Below are positions 51,219 to 58,428 of a stretch of 64,000 nt of DNA, one piece after another. The notes under the pieces were generated by a model, which saw only the letters and a program-made list of their open reading frames with translations, was not told the DNA's origin and did not search any database. How positions within the stretch are numbered: the first letter of the stretch is position 1; each line of letters opens with the position of its first letter. Source of the stretch: a virus; IMG/VR virus record IMGVR_UViG_3300034198_015460, positions 17,136 to 81,135 of that record. One strand, written 5' to 3'. Both the position numbers and the translations under genes were made by a program.

Positions 51219-51905
51219 ATGCCTTTTAATATAAACAGCTTTAAAACAAATATTGTTGATTATGGTTATCTTCCAACAAACAAATTTGAATTGTTTTTGT
51301 CACCCCCCGCTATATTGAGAAATTCAAACATCAATACGCTTGGCACTGATGCTCCTGTTGAAAGAATAATCAAAAATCATCAATTCAGAATAAATCAAAT
51401 AAGAGCTCCTGGAGTAAATCTTTCTGTTGTTGATAACGCTGTATATGGTATAGGCACAAATCAAAAATTCCCAGTCAATGCACAATTTAATGATATGTCT
51501 TTTGAAATTTTTTCCGATGGATATGGAGAAATTTGGCAATTTTGGCATAATTGGATAAACACAATTTTTGGATTTACCAGCACAACCAATGCTGCTACTG
51601 GTCAAGCAAATAAATTTGCCTCGTATACTGCAAAGTATAAGGACGAATATTCTACAACTATCCAATTGAGAATATATGACAATTTTGGAAATGATATACA
51701 AAATTTCAATTTTTTTGAGGCTTTTCCTATATCGTTAAGGGAAGTACCGTTATCATGGGGCGCGAGTAATGATATGATCAAATTAACTGTTGGTTTGACA
51801 TATAAAGAACATACAATAGATGGTTCTTCAGTGACTAAAAATTTAAACACATTGAACAGTGGAGTTTCTTCAACTGGATTTACTTCAGAAATGGGCTATT
51901 TGTAA
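51219..51905 (+). CDS. Baseplate tail tube initiator, gp54-like (gp19 fold)
   Basis: A 228-residue protein. It begins MPFNINSFKTNIVDYGYLPT; the first nine residues are identical to the tail tube protein at 9076-9687. QINQIRAPGVNLSVVDN-type, FNDMSFEIFSDGYGEIWQFW and FFEAFPISLREVPLSWGASN (ending in WGAS as in the tube) show the tube fold. gp54 in T4 (320) seeds tube assembly on the baseplate. CTAGGAAATACAA is the ribosome site. Confidence 0.82.
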   Translation: MPFNINSFKTNIVDYGYLPTNKFELFLSPPAILRNSNINTLGTDAPVERIIKNHQFRINQIRAPGVNLSVVDNAVYGIGTNQKFPVNAQFNDMSFEIFSDGYGEIWQFWHNWINTIFGFTSTTNAATGQANKFASYTAKYKDEYSTTIQLRIYDNFGNDIQNFNFFEAFPISLREVPLSWGASNDMIKLTVGLTYKEHTIDGSSVTKNLNTLNSGVSSTGFTSEMGYL

Positions 51906-51926
51906 TATATTATTGGAGATTAAATA

Positions 51927-52637
51927 ATGTCTTTGCCGAAAATAAACTATCCTATCTATAATATCAAAATACCTTCTTTAAAGAAATCTTTTAAATTTAG
52001 ACCTTTCCTAGTAAAAGAAGAAAAACTGTTGTTAATGGCTAAAGAATCTCAAAATTCTTCAGATATTTTGACAACAGTGAAACAAATTGTGAATAATTGT
52101 TGTCTAGACAAAATTTTTAATGTTGATAAATTAGCTTTATTTGATCTAGAATACATTTTCTTGAAATTAAGAGCTTTTTCTGTGAATAATATTGTAAATG
52201 TTTCTTATAAAGACGAAGAAGACGAGACATTTCACGATTTTGAAGTAAATTTAGAAAAAGTTGAAGTGGTTTTTCCGGAAAAAATTGAAAATAACATAAA
52301 AATAACAAAAAATTCTGGTATTTTGATGAAATATCCACCAGCTTCGTTGTATGACGATAAAGAATTTTTATCTCTTGATAAAGATTTTCTTTTTGAGCTG
52401 ATGATAAGGTGTATTGATAAAATTTACGAGAATGATACAATTTATGAGAGTAAAGATTACAAAAAAGAAGAGCTCGGAGAGTTTTTAGAGAGTCTAGATT
52501 TGAAAGTTTTTGAACAAATACAATTATTTTTAATAAATATCCCAAAATTAAACTATGAATTAGAATATGTTAATAAAAAAGGAAATCCTAGAAAAATTGT
52601 GTTGAGCTCACTAAACGATTTTTTTACATGGCGCTGA
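51927..52637 (+). CDS. 26: Baseplate hub subunit gp26
   Basis: A 236-residue protein (T4: 208) of the T4 baseplate hub gp26 family. FKFRPFLVKEEKLLLMAKES is the clear family element; CCLDKIFNVDKLALFDLEYI, FLKLRAFSVNN and the C-terminal LNDFFTW follow. TTGGAGATTAAATA precedes the ATG. Its last 10 nt overlap the gp51-like gene, a common layout in this group. Confidence 0.9.
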   Translation: MSLPKINYPIYNIKIPSLKKSFKFRPFLVKEEKLLLMAKESQNSSDILTTVKQIVNNCCLDKIFNVDKLALFDLEYIFLKLRAFSVNNIVNVSYKDEEDETFHDFEVNLEKVEVVFPEKIENNIKITKNSGILMKYPPASLYDDKEFLSLDKDFLFELMIRCIDKIYENDTIYESKDYKKEELGEFLESLDLKVFEQIQLFLINIPKLNYELEYVNKKGNPRKIVLSSLNDFFTWR

Positions 52638-52807
52638 GTCATAACAATCTAGAAAATTATTATAAAACAACATTTTCTATGGCTCAGCATCATAAATATT
52701 CTATTAGTGAAATAGAAAATCTTATTCCATTTGAAAGAGATTTGTATGTTGATATGTTACTAGATTATCTCAAAAAATTAGAAGAAGAAAAACAGAAGAT
52801 CCAATAA
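52628..52807 (+). CDS. Small gp51-like hub assembly protein, 59 residues
   Basis: A short gene with ATG at 52628 inside the end of gp26 and TAA sharing an A with the next ATG (TAATG). The protein MALSHNNLENYYKTTFSMAQ continues HHKYSISEIENLIPFERDLY and ends in a Glu/Lys-rich helix. The ISEIENLIPFERDLYVDML segment is a known small domain in T4 gp51-type hub assembly proteins and in proteins that follow gp26 elsewhere. It is much shorter than T4 gp51 (249). Confidence 0.8.
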   Translation: MALSHNNLENYYKTTFSMAQHHKYSISEIENLIPFERDLYVDMLLDYLKKLEEEKQKIQ

Positions 52808-54810
52808 TGGCTGTACAACCAAATTTTTTAGATATTTTAAAAAGTAAAATAGATCCTGTTCGAGAACAGGGAACTAAAATATATTCTGAATTTAGAGAAG
52901 CAGCAAGAAAAAACGATAGCACAGTAGCTAATATTCTAAGAGACTTTCATACATTCGTTTCATCTTCAAAAAAACAAGATTCAGATACAAACGATAATGT
53001 TACACAATTAGAAAATAAAATTTCAAATTTATCAAAGAATCAAGATAATATTTCTACACAATTAGAAAATTTGATAAAACAGCAACAAGAACTTAGCTTT
53101 AAACTACAAAAAATAATTAAAATTCTTGATATTGATCCATCAGAAGAAACAGTTGGAAAGAAATTTTTATCTCATCTAAAAACTCTTTTTGAAGACAAAA
53201 GAGAAGGAAATTCAAATCTAATAGCTGCTGGACTTGGGGTAGCTTTGATTGGCGCCCAAGCAATGAGAGGAGGTGGTGGAGGAGGCGGAAGTGGCCCTAA
53301 CACCCAACCGCCAGGAACACCAAAAGCAGAATCTGGCTCTGCAACAGAAGCATTACAATTCTTCATATCCAAAGGTTGGTCAAAAGAACAAGCAGCAGGG
53401 ATAGTGGGTAATCTGCAGGCTGAATCTAATTTCAAAACTGACGCAGTTGGAGATAATGGGAAAGCATACGGTATTGCTCAATGGCATCCAGATAGACAAC
53501 AAATATTTGAGCGCCAATATGGTAAATCTATTAAAGAAGCTTCGTTTAAAGAGCAATTGGAATTCGTTGATTGGGAGCTCAATAACAATGAGAAAAAAGC
53601 TGGAAATGCGATAAGAAACGCCAAAACCGCTGAAGAAGCAGCTTCTTTAACCGATCAACTATATGAAAGATCAAGCGGAGAACATAGACAAAAAAGAATT
53701 GATTTTGCCAAATCGTTAGTGGGAGATAATAATAATCAACAACAGTCCTCCCAAACTCAAGCTCCCGGACCCGGACCTACTGGTCAACAAGGTGCTACGT
53801 CACCAGAAGGAAAACAATCATCTGTTCCTTCTTTTGGCGCATCAACTCCCGGCGTTAATCCACAATCAAATATCACACCTTCTGTAGATTTAACTTCTGT
53901 AAGATCGAAAAGTGGGAAATCCGCTCAAGTAGATGCTAAATCTGCACCACAATTCCAAGGATTCATAAACGATTTAGAAAATACTGGATATAAAATAGAA
54001 ACTCTTGGTGGATATGCCAATAGACAAAATGTCAATGATCCAACCAAGAAAAGTGTTCATGCTTATGGTATGGCTATTGATATCAATTCTGAAAACAATC
54101 CTAACAGAAGCACTAAAACAGATTTACCACCAGAAACAAACCAATTGGCTCAAAAATGGGGTCTTGGTTGGGGTATGAATTGGTCTTCCGTAAAAGACCC
54201 CATGCATTTCTCTACTGATAAAGACGAGGGCGGTACTATGGGGAAAACTGCAACAGAAAATACCCGACCATCGCAGCAATCACAACAACAGGCTTCCGCC
54301 CCCGCGCCAATGCCAGCTATGTCGCCTTCAGAAGCTTTAAGAGAAGCAGGAATGGAAGGAGGGACTTTACAAAATGCTATGAGTCAAGCCTTTGGCCCCA
54401 CCCAACAACAATCCCCTACACCTTTCAGCCAACAACAACCATTTCAACAAAATATGATGATGAGAGGAGCGACTACAAATTTAATTGCTACCATTCTTAA
54501 CAGTGTTATCGGAAACAGATTACCAGGAAATATGTTAAGAGATACTAGACCAACACAAATAGAAAATGCTGCTATAAGCTCGTTAATTCAGCCAGCAAAT
54601 AGAAACGAATTTGTCAGAAATTTACAACAACAACCAAATTTAGACCCTAACGACCAACGAAGTAATGCATTCATAAATGAAGGTCAAAGTGGGATGGATA
54701 GCAGATTGTCTAAGTTTTTACAAGTAAATAATACAAATTGGACTTCAAGCCTTGCCTCGTATTATGGTTTACAGCAAGAAACCGGAGTAGCTTATAACGC
54801 TACTGGGTAA
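52807..54810 (+). CDS. Tail-associated dual peptidoglycan hydrolase (lysozyme plus M15 peptidase)
   Basis: A 667-residue modular protein. Residues 55-105 are coiled coil (LENKISNLSKNQDNISTQLE). Residues 137-157 are hydrophobic (LIAAGLGVALIGAQAM) before a Gly run. Residues 180-306 match the phage tail lysozyme domain (GWSKEQAAGIVGNLQAESNF with catalytic Glu near 206; KAYGIAQWHPDRQQ). Residues 350-475 are an M15-type D-Ala/L-Ala-D-Glu peptidase (HAYGMAIDIN with zinc His 418 and Asp; DPMHF, His 467). A Gln/Pro-rich C-terminus follows. It replaces the missing gp5 lysozyme as the entry enzyme. Its length and coiled coil also make a tape-measure role possible. Confidence 0.85.
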   Translation: MAVQPNFLDILKSKIDPVREQGTKIYSEFREAARKNDSTVANILRDFHTFVSSSKKQDSDTNDNVTQLENKISNLSKNQDNISTQLENLIKQQQELSFKLQKIIKILDIDPSEETVGKKFLSHLKTLFEDKREGNSNLIAAGLGVALIGAQAMRGGGGGGGSGPNTQPPGTPKAESGSATEALQFFISKGWSKEQAAGIVGNLQAESNFKTDAVGDNGKAYGIAQWHPDRQQIFERQYGKSIKEASFKEQLEFVDWELNNNEKKAGNAIRNAKTAEEAASLTDQLYERSSGEHRQKRIDFAKSLVGDNNNQQQSSQTQAPGPGPTGQQGATSPEGKQSSVPSFGASTPGVNPQSNITPSVDLTSVRSKSGKSAQVDAKSAPQFQGFINDLENTGYKIETLGGYANRQNVNDPTKKSVHAYGMAIDINSENNPNRSTKTDLPPETNQLAQKWGLGWGMNWSSVKDPMHFSTDKDEGGTMGKTATENTRPSQQSQQQASAPAPMPAMSPSEALREAGMEGGTLQNAMSQAFGPTQQQSPTPFSQQQPFQQNMMMRGATTNLIATILNSVIGNRLPGNMLRDTRPTQIENAAISSLIQPANRNEFVRNLQQQPNLDPNDQRSNAFINEGQSGMDSRLSKFLQVNNTNWTSSLASYYGLQQETGVAYNATG

Positions 54811-54815
54811 AAATT

Positions 54816-54840
54816 AAGGGAGCCGAAGCTCCCTTTTTTT
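54816..54840. terminator. Bidirectional terminator between plus block and gp32
   Basis: AAGGGAGC and GCTCCCTT form an 8-bp stem with a CGAA/TTCG tetraloop. On the plus strand a T run follows; on the minus strand TTAATTTTT follows. It separates the convergent 667-residue gene and gp32. Confidence 0.9.
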
Positions 54841-55747
54841 ATTCTCTTGCTAGTTTCTTAAAATAGTCAAGAGTATCATCTTCTTCATCATCTCCACCAG
54901 CCATGGCTAGTTTTGGAGCAGGTTCGGAATTTAGACGAGGTTCTGGGGTCCATGGTAGCTCTTCTTCTTCAGCCCTACGAGAAGCTGAATTACGAGAAGC
55001 TGGACCATCTTCTGCAAGAACTTTAGCGAGACGAGCTTTTAGCTCTTCGTAGCTCTTGAAGTTTGAAACGTCCAAAAACGCTTTCAGTGAATGTTCTTTT
55101 TTCCAGACTTCTTCCATCTTAGAATCATCTGCGAACAAACGACCAATTTTATCAAACTCTGAACGATCGTAATTGCGATATCCTTCGACATTACGAATCT
55201 TTAGTTTGAAATTTGCACCAGTCCAGAAATCAAATGGATTTACTGCTTCTTCGTCAGCAAATTGAGGATTCATGGCTTCGCTTAGTTTATCAAAGATTTT
55301 CTTTCCATATTTGAATAGAAAAACCTTACCTTCGTTGTCTGGATTAGCAGGGTCGCTAACAACATAGATGTTAGACACATAATGCAGACGACGTTTTTGC
55401 TTACGTGCAACTTCTTTGTCGGCTTCTGTTCCACTATTCCATAGCTTACCATTTAGCTCTGAGACTGGGTCTGGTTTGCCGATTGATGTTAGAGAATTCT
55501 CAATATACCAACCACCTGGCCCTTGGAAACCATGATCCCAATAACGAATAAAGGGTAGGTCTTCTTCACCTGGAGGCGGAAGAAAGCGAATTACAGCAAA
55601 ACCGTTACCGACTTTATCTACCGTTGGCGACCAAAAACGATCATCGCCCTTGCTTTCTTGATTTGTAGAAATCTTTGAAACTTCTGCATTGAGAACGTCT
55701 AGAGACTTTTTACCAGACATCTGTTTTAGTTTTGAAAAATCAACCAT
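54839..55747 (-). CDS. 32: Single-stranded DNA-binding protein gp32
   Basis: A 302-residue protein (T4: 301). The N-terminal basic LAST-type region (KLKQMSGKKSLDVLN), the OB core (GNGFAVIRFLPPPGEEDLPF, YWDHGFQGPGGWYIENSLTS, KVFLFKYGKKIFDKL) and the acidic C-terminus (GGDDEEDDTLDYFKKLARE) are all present. The T4 zinc ligands are absent: the equivalent region reads KRRLHYVSNIYVV with no Cys. gp32 covers ssDNA in replication and recombination and interacts with gp59 and UvsY, both encoded in this window. A sigma70 promoter and a hairpin-bearing leader lie upstream. Confidence 0.96.
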   Translation of the reverse strand: MVDFSKLKQMSGKKSLDVLNAEVSKISTNQESKGDDRFWSPTVDKVGNGFAVIRFLPPPGEEDLPFIRYWDHGFQGPGGWYIENSLTSIGKPDPVSELNGKLWNSGTEADKEVARKQKRRLHYVSNIYVVSDPANPDNEGKVFLFKYGKKIFDKLSEAMNPQFADEEAVNPFDFWTGANFKLKIRNVEGYRNYDRSEFDKIGRLFADDSKMEEVWKKEHSLKAFLDVSNFKSYEELKARLAKVLAEDGPASRNSASRRAEEEELPWTPEPRLNSEPAPKLAMAGGDDEEDDTLDYFKKLARE

Positions 55748-55760
55748 ATGTATTCTCCGT

Positions 55761-55821
55761 ATGTTTGTGTATGTTTGTGAATATGTTTATATAACTGTAT
55801 GTTGGGAAACAATCCCAACAT
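55761..55821 (-). promoter_or_regulatory. gp32 mRNA leader: hairpin and unstructured repeats
   Basis: The leader has a perfect 9-bp hairpin (55799-55821, loop 5 nt) followed by two 10-nt repeats of ACAAACATAC type and a third partial copy (55761-55789), then CGGAGAATACAT before the ATG. T4 gp32 represses its own translation by nucleating at a folded RNA element and spreading over unstructured leader RNA that includes the ribosome site. The layout here is the same in outline; the regulation is inferred. Confidence 0.55.
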
Positions 55822-55826
55822 TATTT

Positions 55827-55855
55827 AGTATAGCTTTACTCAGTAAAATAGTCAA
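55827..55855 (-). promoter_or_regulatory. Sigma70-like promoter for gp32
   Basis: TTGACT (55850-55855) and TATACT (55827-55832) on the minus strand with a 17-bp spacer. It overlaps the last codons of gp59. Confidence 0.75.
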
Positions 55856-56414
55856 GACAAATTTTCTTCAATTTGTCCATATCTGATTTGATAAAAGGAG
55901 AATATTTTTCAACCTTTGCGCTTATTGATTGCCATATCAAATCATATTCCATCTTTTTATCCCAATGTTTTTTAGCTCCTGAAAGAGATAGCAATAAACA
56001 AAGAGTCTCAAGAGAAATTTCTTTAGCTAGATATTGTTTAAGTAGGAACGGATGTTCATTGTTTGAAACAAAAAAGTTTTCGTTAAACTTATCCATCAAT
56101 TTGTTCAAATCCTGTTTGAACATATATGTTATTGATTGTTGACGCTTCAACCAATTCGTATAAACCTTTTCCGCTTCTTCGCTATAGGCTAATTCTTTTA
56201 TCCAAGCTTTTTCGTTTTCAGAAAGATTCGCGACAAGAAAATTATGAACATCAGAATGTTTTGCAAGTTTTTGGAAAAAGAATTTATCTTTTCGTTTTTC
56301 AAATCCATCAAAAGATGCTTTTGATTTCCCATTGTATTTGAAATAATCGTAATCCGGTCTGGTAAAATGGTTTTTGAGAGATATATATTCTTTATAACAG
56401 TCAAATGGAGTCAT
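55836..56414 (-). CDS. 59: gp59-like replicative helicase loader
   Basis: A 192-residue basic helical protein (T4: 217). EKRKDKFFFQKLAKHSDVHN corresponds to the conserved RRDKYFFQKL of T4 gp59. YISLKNHFTRPDYDYFKYNG, NLSENEKAWIKEL and KEISLETLCLLLSL also agree with the family. gp59 loads gp41 helicase on gp32-coated forks. Its start overlaps the gp33 stop (ATGA), and the order 33-59-32 is as in T4. Confidence 0.9.
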   Translation of the reverse strand: MTPFDCYKEYISLKNHFTRPDYDYFKYNGKSKASFDGFEKRKDKFFFQKLAKHSDVHNFLVANLSENEKAWIKELAYSEEAEKVYTNWLKRQQSITYMFKQDLNKLMDKFNENFFVSNNEHPFLLKQYLAKEISLETLCLLLSLSGAKKHWDKKMEYDLIWQSISAKVEKYSPFIKSDMDKLKKICLDYFTE

Positions 56415-56626
56415 ATAGGCAACCTTGCTGTTTTTTTAAGAGCGTTTATGTTTTCGGCTTCCGATTCAATAATCGCTTTGATAGTTGGGTCTTTCTTAAT
56501 CCAATAAGCTGCAGTTTCAATCTCAATATTATCTTCTTGACAAATTTTCACAACTGCATCAATATACTCCATATTTTTTTCAGAGCAAAGTTTTATAACT
56601 CGTTCTACGAACTGGTTGTTATTCAT
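56411..56626 (-). CDS. 33: Late transcription co-activator gp33-like
   Basis: A 71-residue protein. KNMEYIDAVVKICQEDNIEI, then AAYWIKKDPTIKAIIESEA and the end ENINALKKTARLPI match the core of gp33 in T4-like phages (T4: 112 residues). gp33 binds the beta-flap of host RNA polymerase and links gp55 to the gp45 clamp. Its presence fits the many TATAAATA late promoters in this window. It lies directly before gp59. Confidence 0.87.
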   Translation of the reverse strand: MNNNQFVERVIKLCSEKNMEYIDAVVKICQEDNIEIETAAYWIKKDPTIKAIIESEAENINALKKTARLPI

Positions 56627-56831
56627 CAGATTTACTCATACCAAAGAAAAGATTTTTAGCTGCTCCGGCAAAAACATGAGAAGCTAAAATAGACACATAA
56701 ATCAGAAAAAAAGTCAATATGTCTGGTCTATTTGACATTTTCCAAGCAAACACAGCAGGAAAAAGACTTATTACAAATAAGAGAGTCGCTAGAGTAATAT
56801 CTCTTACTTTTTCTGGTTGTTTTTGTTCCAT
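56619..56831 (-). CDS. Small two-span membrane protein, 70 residues
   Basis: The start is at MEQKQPEKVRDITL (AAGGAAAG upstream). Two hydrophobic segments follow (ATLLFVISLFPAVFAW, ILTFFLIYVSILASHVFAGA). It overlaps the gp33 start by 8 nt. An upstream extension would read into the tRNA and is discarded. Its function is unknown. Confidence 0.7.
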   Translation of the reverse strand: MEQKQPEKVRDITLATLLFVISLFPAVFAWKMSNRPDILTFFLIYVSILASHVFAGAAKNLFFGMSKSDE

Positions 56832-56852
56832 TAATCTTTCCTTGATGAAAAT

Positions 56853-56946
56853 TGGTACCCCCACTCGGATTCGAACCAAGACCGCGCTCCAATCTAGAGC
56901 ATACCACGGTTATAAGCCGTGCGTTCTACCATTAAACTATGAGGGC
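56853..56946 (-). tRNA. tRNA with UAU anticodon and long variable arm (94 nt)
   Basis: A full cloverleaf with encoded CCA. The acceptor stem pairs GCCCTCA with TGGGGGT, the D stem GTTT with GAAC, the anticodon stem CACGG with CCGTG around CTTATAA, and the T arm CTTGG-TTCGAAT-CCGAG. The discriminator is A. The loop gives anticodon UAU, nominally Ile reading AUA. The variable region is 24 nt with its own GCTC/GAGC hairpin, which is the class II form of Leu, Ser and Tyr tRNAs. The loop differs by one base from the CTTAAAA of Leu-UAA tRNAs. Confidence 0.85.
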
Positions 56947-56951
56947 GTATT

Positions 56952-57158
56952 TTAGTATGGCTTGACGTTCTTTAGCTGTTTATAGCTTTCATATGCTGCT
57001 CCAAGCAAAAAACTCATAAGCACAATCCATGAAAAACAAAACGCATAGATAATATATTCTGCGTCTACAAACGACAGGACATATGTCATAAATGATACAA
57101 TTCCCGCGATAAGAAACAGAAATCCAAAACCCTTGAGTGTAGTCTTCACGTGTTTCAT
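56952..57158 (-). CDS. Small two-span membrane protein between tRNAs, 68 residues
   Basis: MKHVKTTLKGFGFLFLIAGI begins a first hydrophobic segment; AEYIIYAFCFSWIVLMSFLL forms the second. The ends are basic. The start lies between the two tRNA genes with AAAGGAGTTAAAAA upstream. No family is recognised. It may be related in role to the neighbouring small membrane protein. Confidence 0.68.
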   Translation of the reverse strand: MKHVKTTLKGFGFLFLIAGIVSFMTYVLSFVDAEYIIYAFCFSWIVLMSFLLGAAYESYKQLKNVKPY

Positions 57159-57171
57159 TTTTTAACTCCTT

Positions 57172-57248
57172 TGGCGATCCCTGAAGGATTCGAACCTTCA
57201 ACCTACAGCTTAGAAGGCTGTTGCTCTGTCCGATTGAGCTAAGGGACC
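57172..57248 (-). tRNA. tRNA-Arg (UCU)
   Basis: A 77-nt cloverleaf with acceptor GGTCCCT/AGGGATC, a D arm TAGCTCAATCGGACAGAGC, anticodon loop CTTCTAA (anticodon UCU, reads AGA), T arm with TTCGAAT, discriminator G and encoded CCA. AGA is common in AT-rich phage genes and often rare in hosts, so this tRNA may support phage translation. Confidence 0.95.
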
Positions 57249-57254
57249 TAATTT

Positions 57255-58373
57255 TTATACCACTTTTAGAAGAATAGTATTTTCGTTTACCCTTTTGGCA
57301 AACGGAGCTTCTCCTTTGATTTCATCCATAAGTTTGCGTAGAACTATTTTACCTCCATTTAGCACTCGGTCAAGGTAATATTCAGTCTTACGTCCAATCT
57401 TTTTTGTCGCAGAAGTTTCTTCGTTATAGTTAACAATTGAAGAACGATTGATTTGCAATCCACCACGATCAATGGCTCTAAACACTGTAAGAGTTTTATA
57501 CTTAGTATTAAACGCCCAAAGTTCTTGAGAACCAATGATTTTTTCAGGATTAACAGAAGCCAATTTGAGTTCTTTATCTTCTTTTTTAAAGACAAAATTC
57601 TTAAGCTTTTTATCAACAGAAATTGCCTTTGGTTTACGTACAGCACGAACCTTTTTCTCATTTGAACCATAGCGTTCGGCATCTTCTAGAATTTTGTTGA
57701 AGAATAAAATGCGTTCTTCTAATTGCTTTTTGGTAAGATGAGAATATCCTTCAACAAGCTGTTCATCATCGCCTTCGTAAGCTCCAACAAGATCGGCGAG
57801 CCATGGCTGATACTTTGGAATGATAAAAGAAACATAAACTGAAGGAACTTCCTTTTTCTTTAACCATTCATAAAGATCAAATTCAAGCCCGTCATCAATC
57901 ATGCCTTCGATCTCACAAAGAATATCATCAGAACGTTCGCGAATTTTCTGTTGAATATCAACACCCTTCTTAACCGGAGCTTCTTCCTCTGAGAAATCTT
58001 TAACTCTCTTAAGAGCTTCTTTGATGCTCTTTTCAAAGAAAGCGTAAGAACTGTCAGACAATTTAGCGCCACGCGAAGTCATTCGCGCAATCCAAGCTGC
58101 AATCTTTGGGTACCAAACATCAGAAACTTTGGCTAGTCTTTTTGCTTCCAAAGCACGATTGTTTTTGCGGAGATAATCTCCTAGATATTGCCTAGCTTCT
58201 TCGTCAGAAGCCATATAATTATACCAGGTCAGAGCCTTAGTATAATCCAAATCTTTTACTGGTCCATTGAAAATGGGCTCGTCACCAAGGTGCTTGCTGT
58301 TGATCAGGTAGGTTTCGCTCTTTGTTGTGCGAACCTTTCGTGTCTTTTTAGCGATAACTTGACGACGAGCCAT
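57255..58373 (-). CDS. Conserved phage protein of unknown function, 372 residues
   Basis: The start is at MARRQVIAKKTRK, with AAGGGAACTGAA before it; a longer frame needs TTG. The N-terminus is basic. WYNYMASDEEARQYLGDYLR and ISKYQPWLADLVGAYEG-type helical segments, then a C-terminal beta-rich domain (ELWAFNTKYKTLTVFRAIDR, KTEYYLDRVLNGGKIVLRKL) follow. Proteins of this kind occur in other T4-like phages, but I know no function. It has a strong sigma70-like promoter of its own. Confidence 0.8.
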   Translation of the reverse strand: MARRQVIAKKTRKVRTTKSETYLINSKHLGDEPIFNGPVKDLDYTKALTWYNYMASDEEARQYLGDYLRKNNRALEAKRLAKVSDVWYPKIAAWIARMTSRGAKLSDSSYAFFEKSIKEALKRVKDFSEEEAPVKKGVDIQQKIRERSDDILCEIEGMIDDGLEFDLYEWLKKKEVPSVYVSFIIPKYQPWLADLVGAYEGDDEQLVEGYSHLTKKQLEERILFFNKILEDAERYGSNEKKVRAVRKPKAISVDKKLKNFVFKKEDKELKLASVNPEKIIGSQELWAFNTKYKTLTVFRAIDRGGLQINRSSIVNYNEETSATKKIGRKTEYYLDRVLNGGKIVLRKLMDEIKGEAPFAKRVNENTILLKVV

Positions 58374-58399
58374 TTCAGTTCCCTTCAATTTATGGTAGT

Positions 58400-58428
58400 A
58401 TTATACTATACACCAAGCCTAAAGTCAA
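58400..58428 (-). promoter_or_regulatory. Sigma70-like promoter for the 57255-58373 gene
   Basis: TTGACT (58423-58428) and a perfect TATAAT (58400-58405), spacer 17 bp, on the minus strand. The -35 box overlaps the stop region of the DUF932 gene. Confidence 0.82.
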
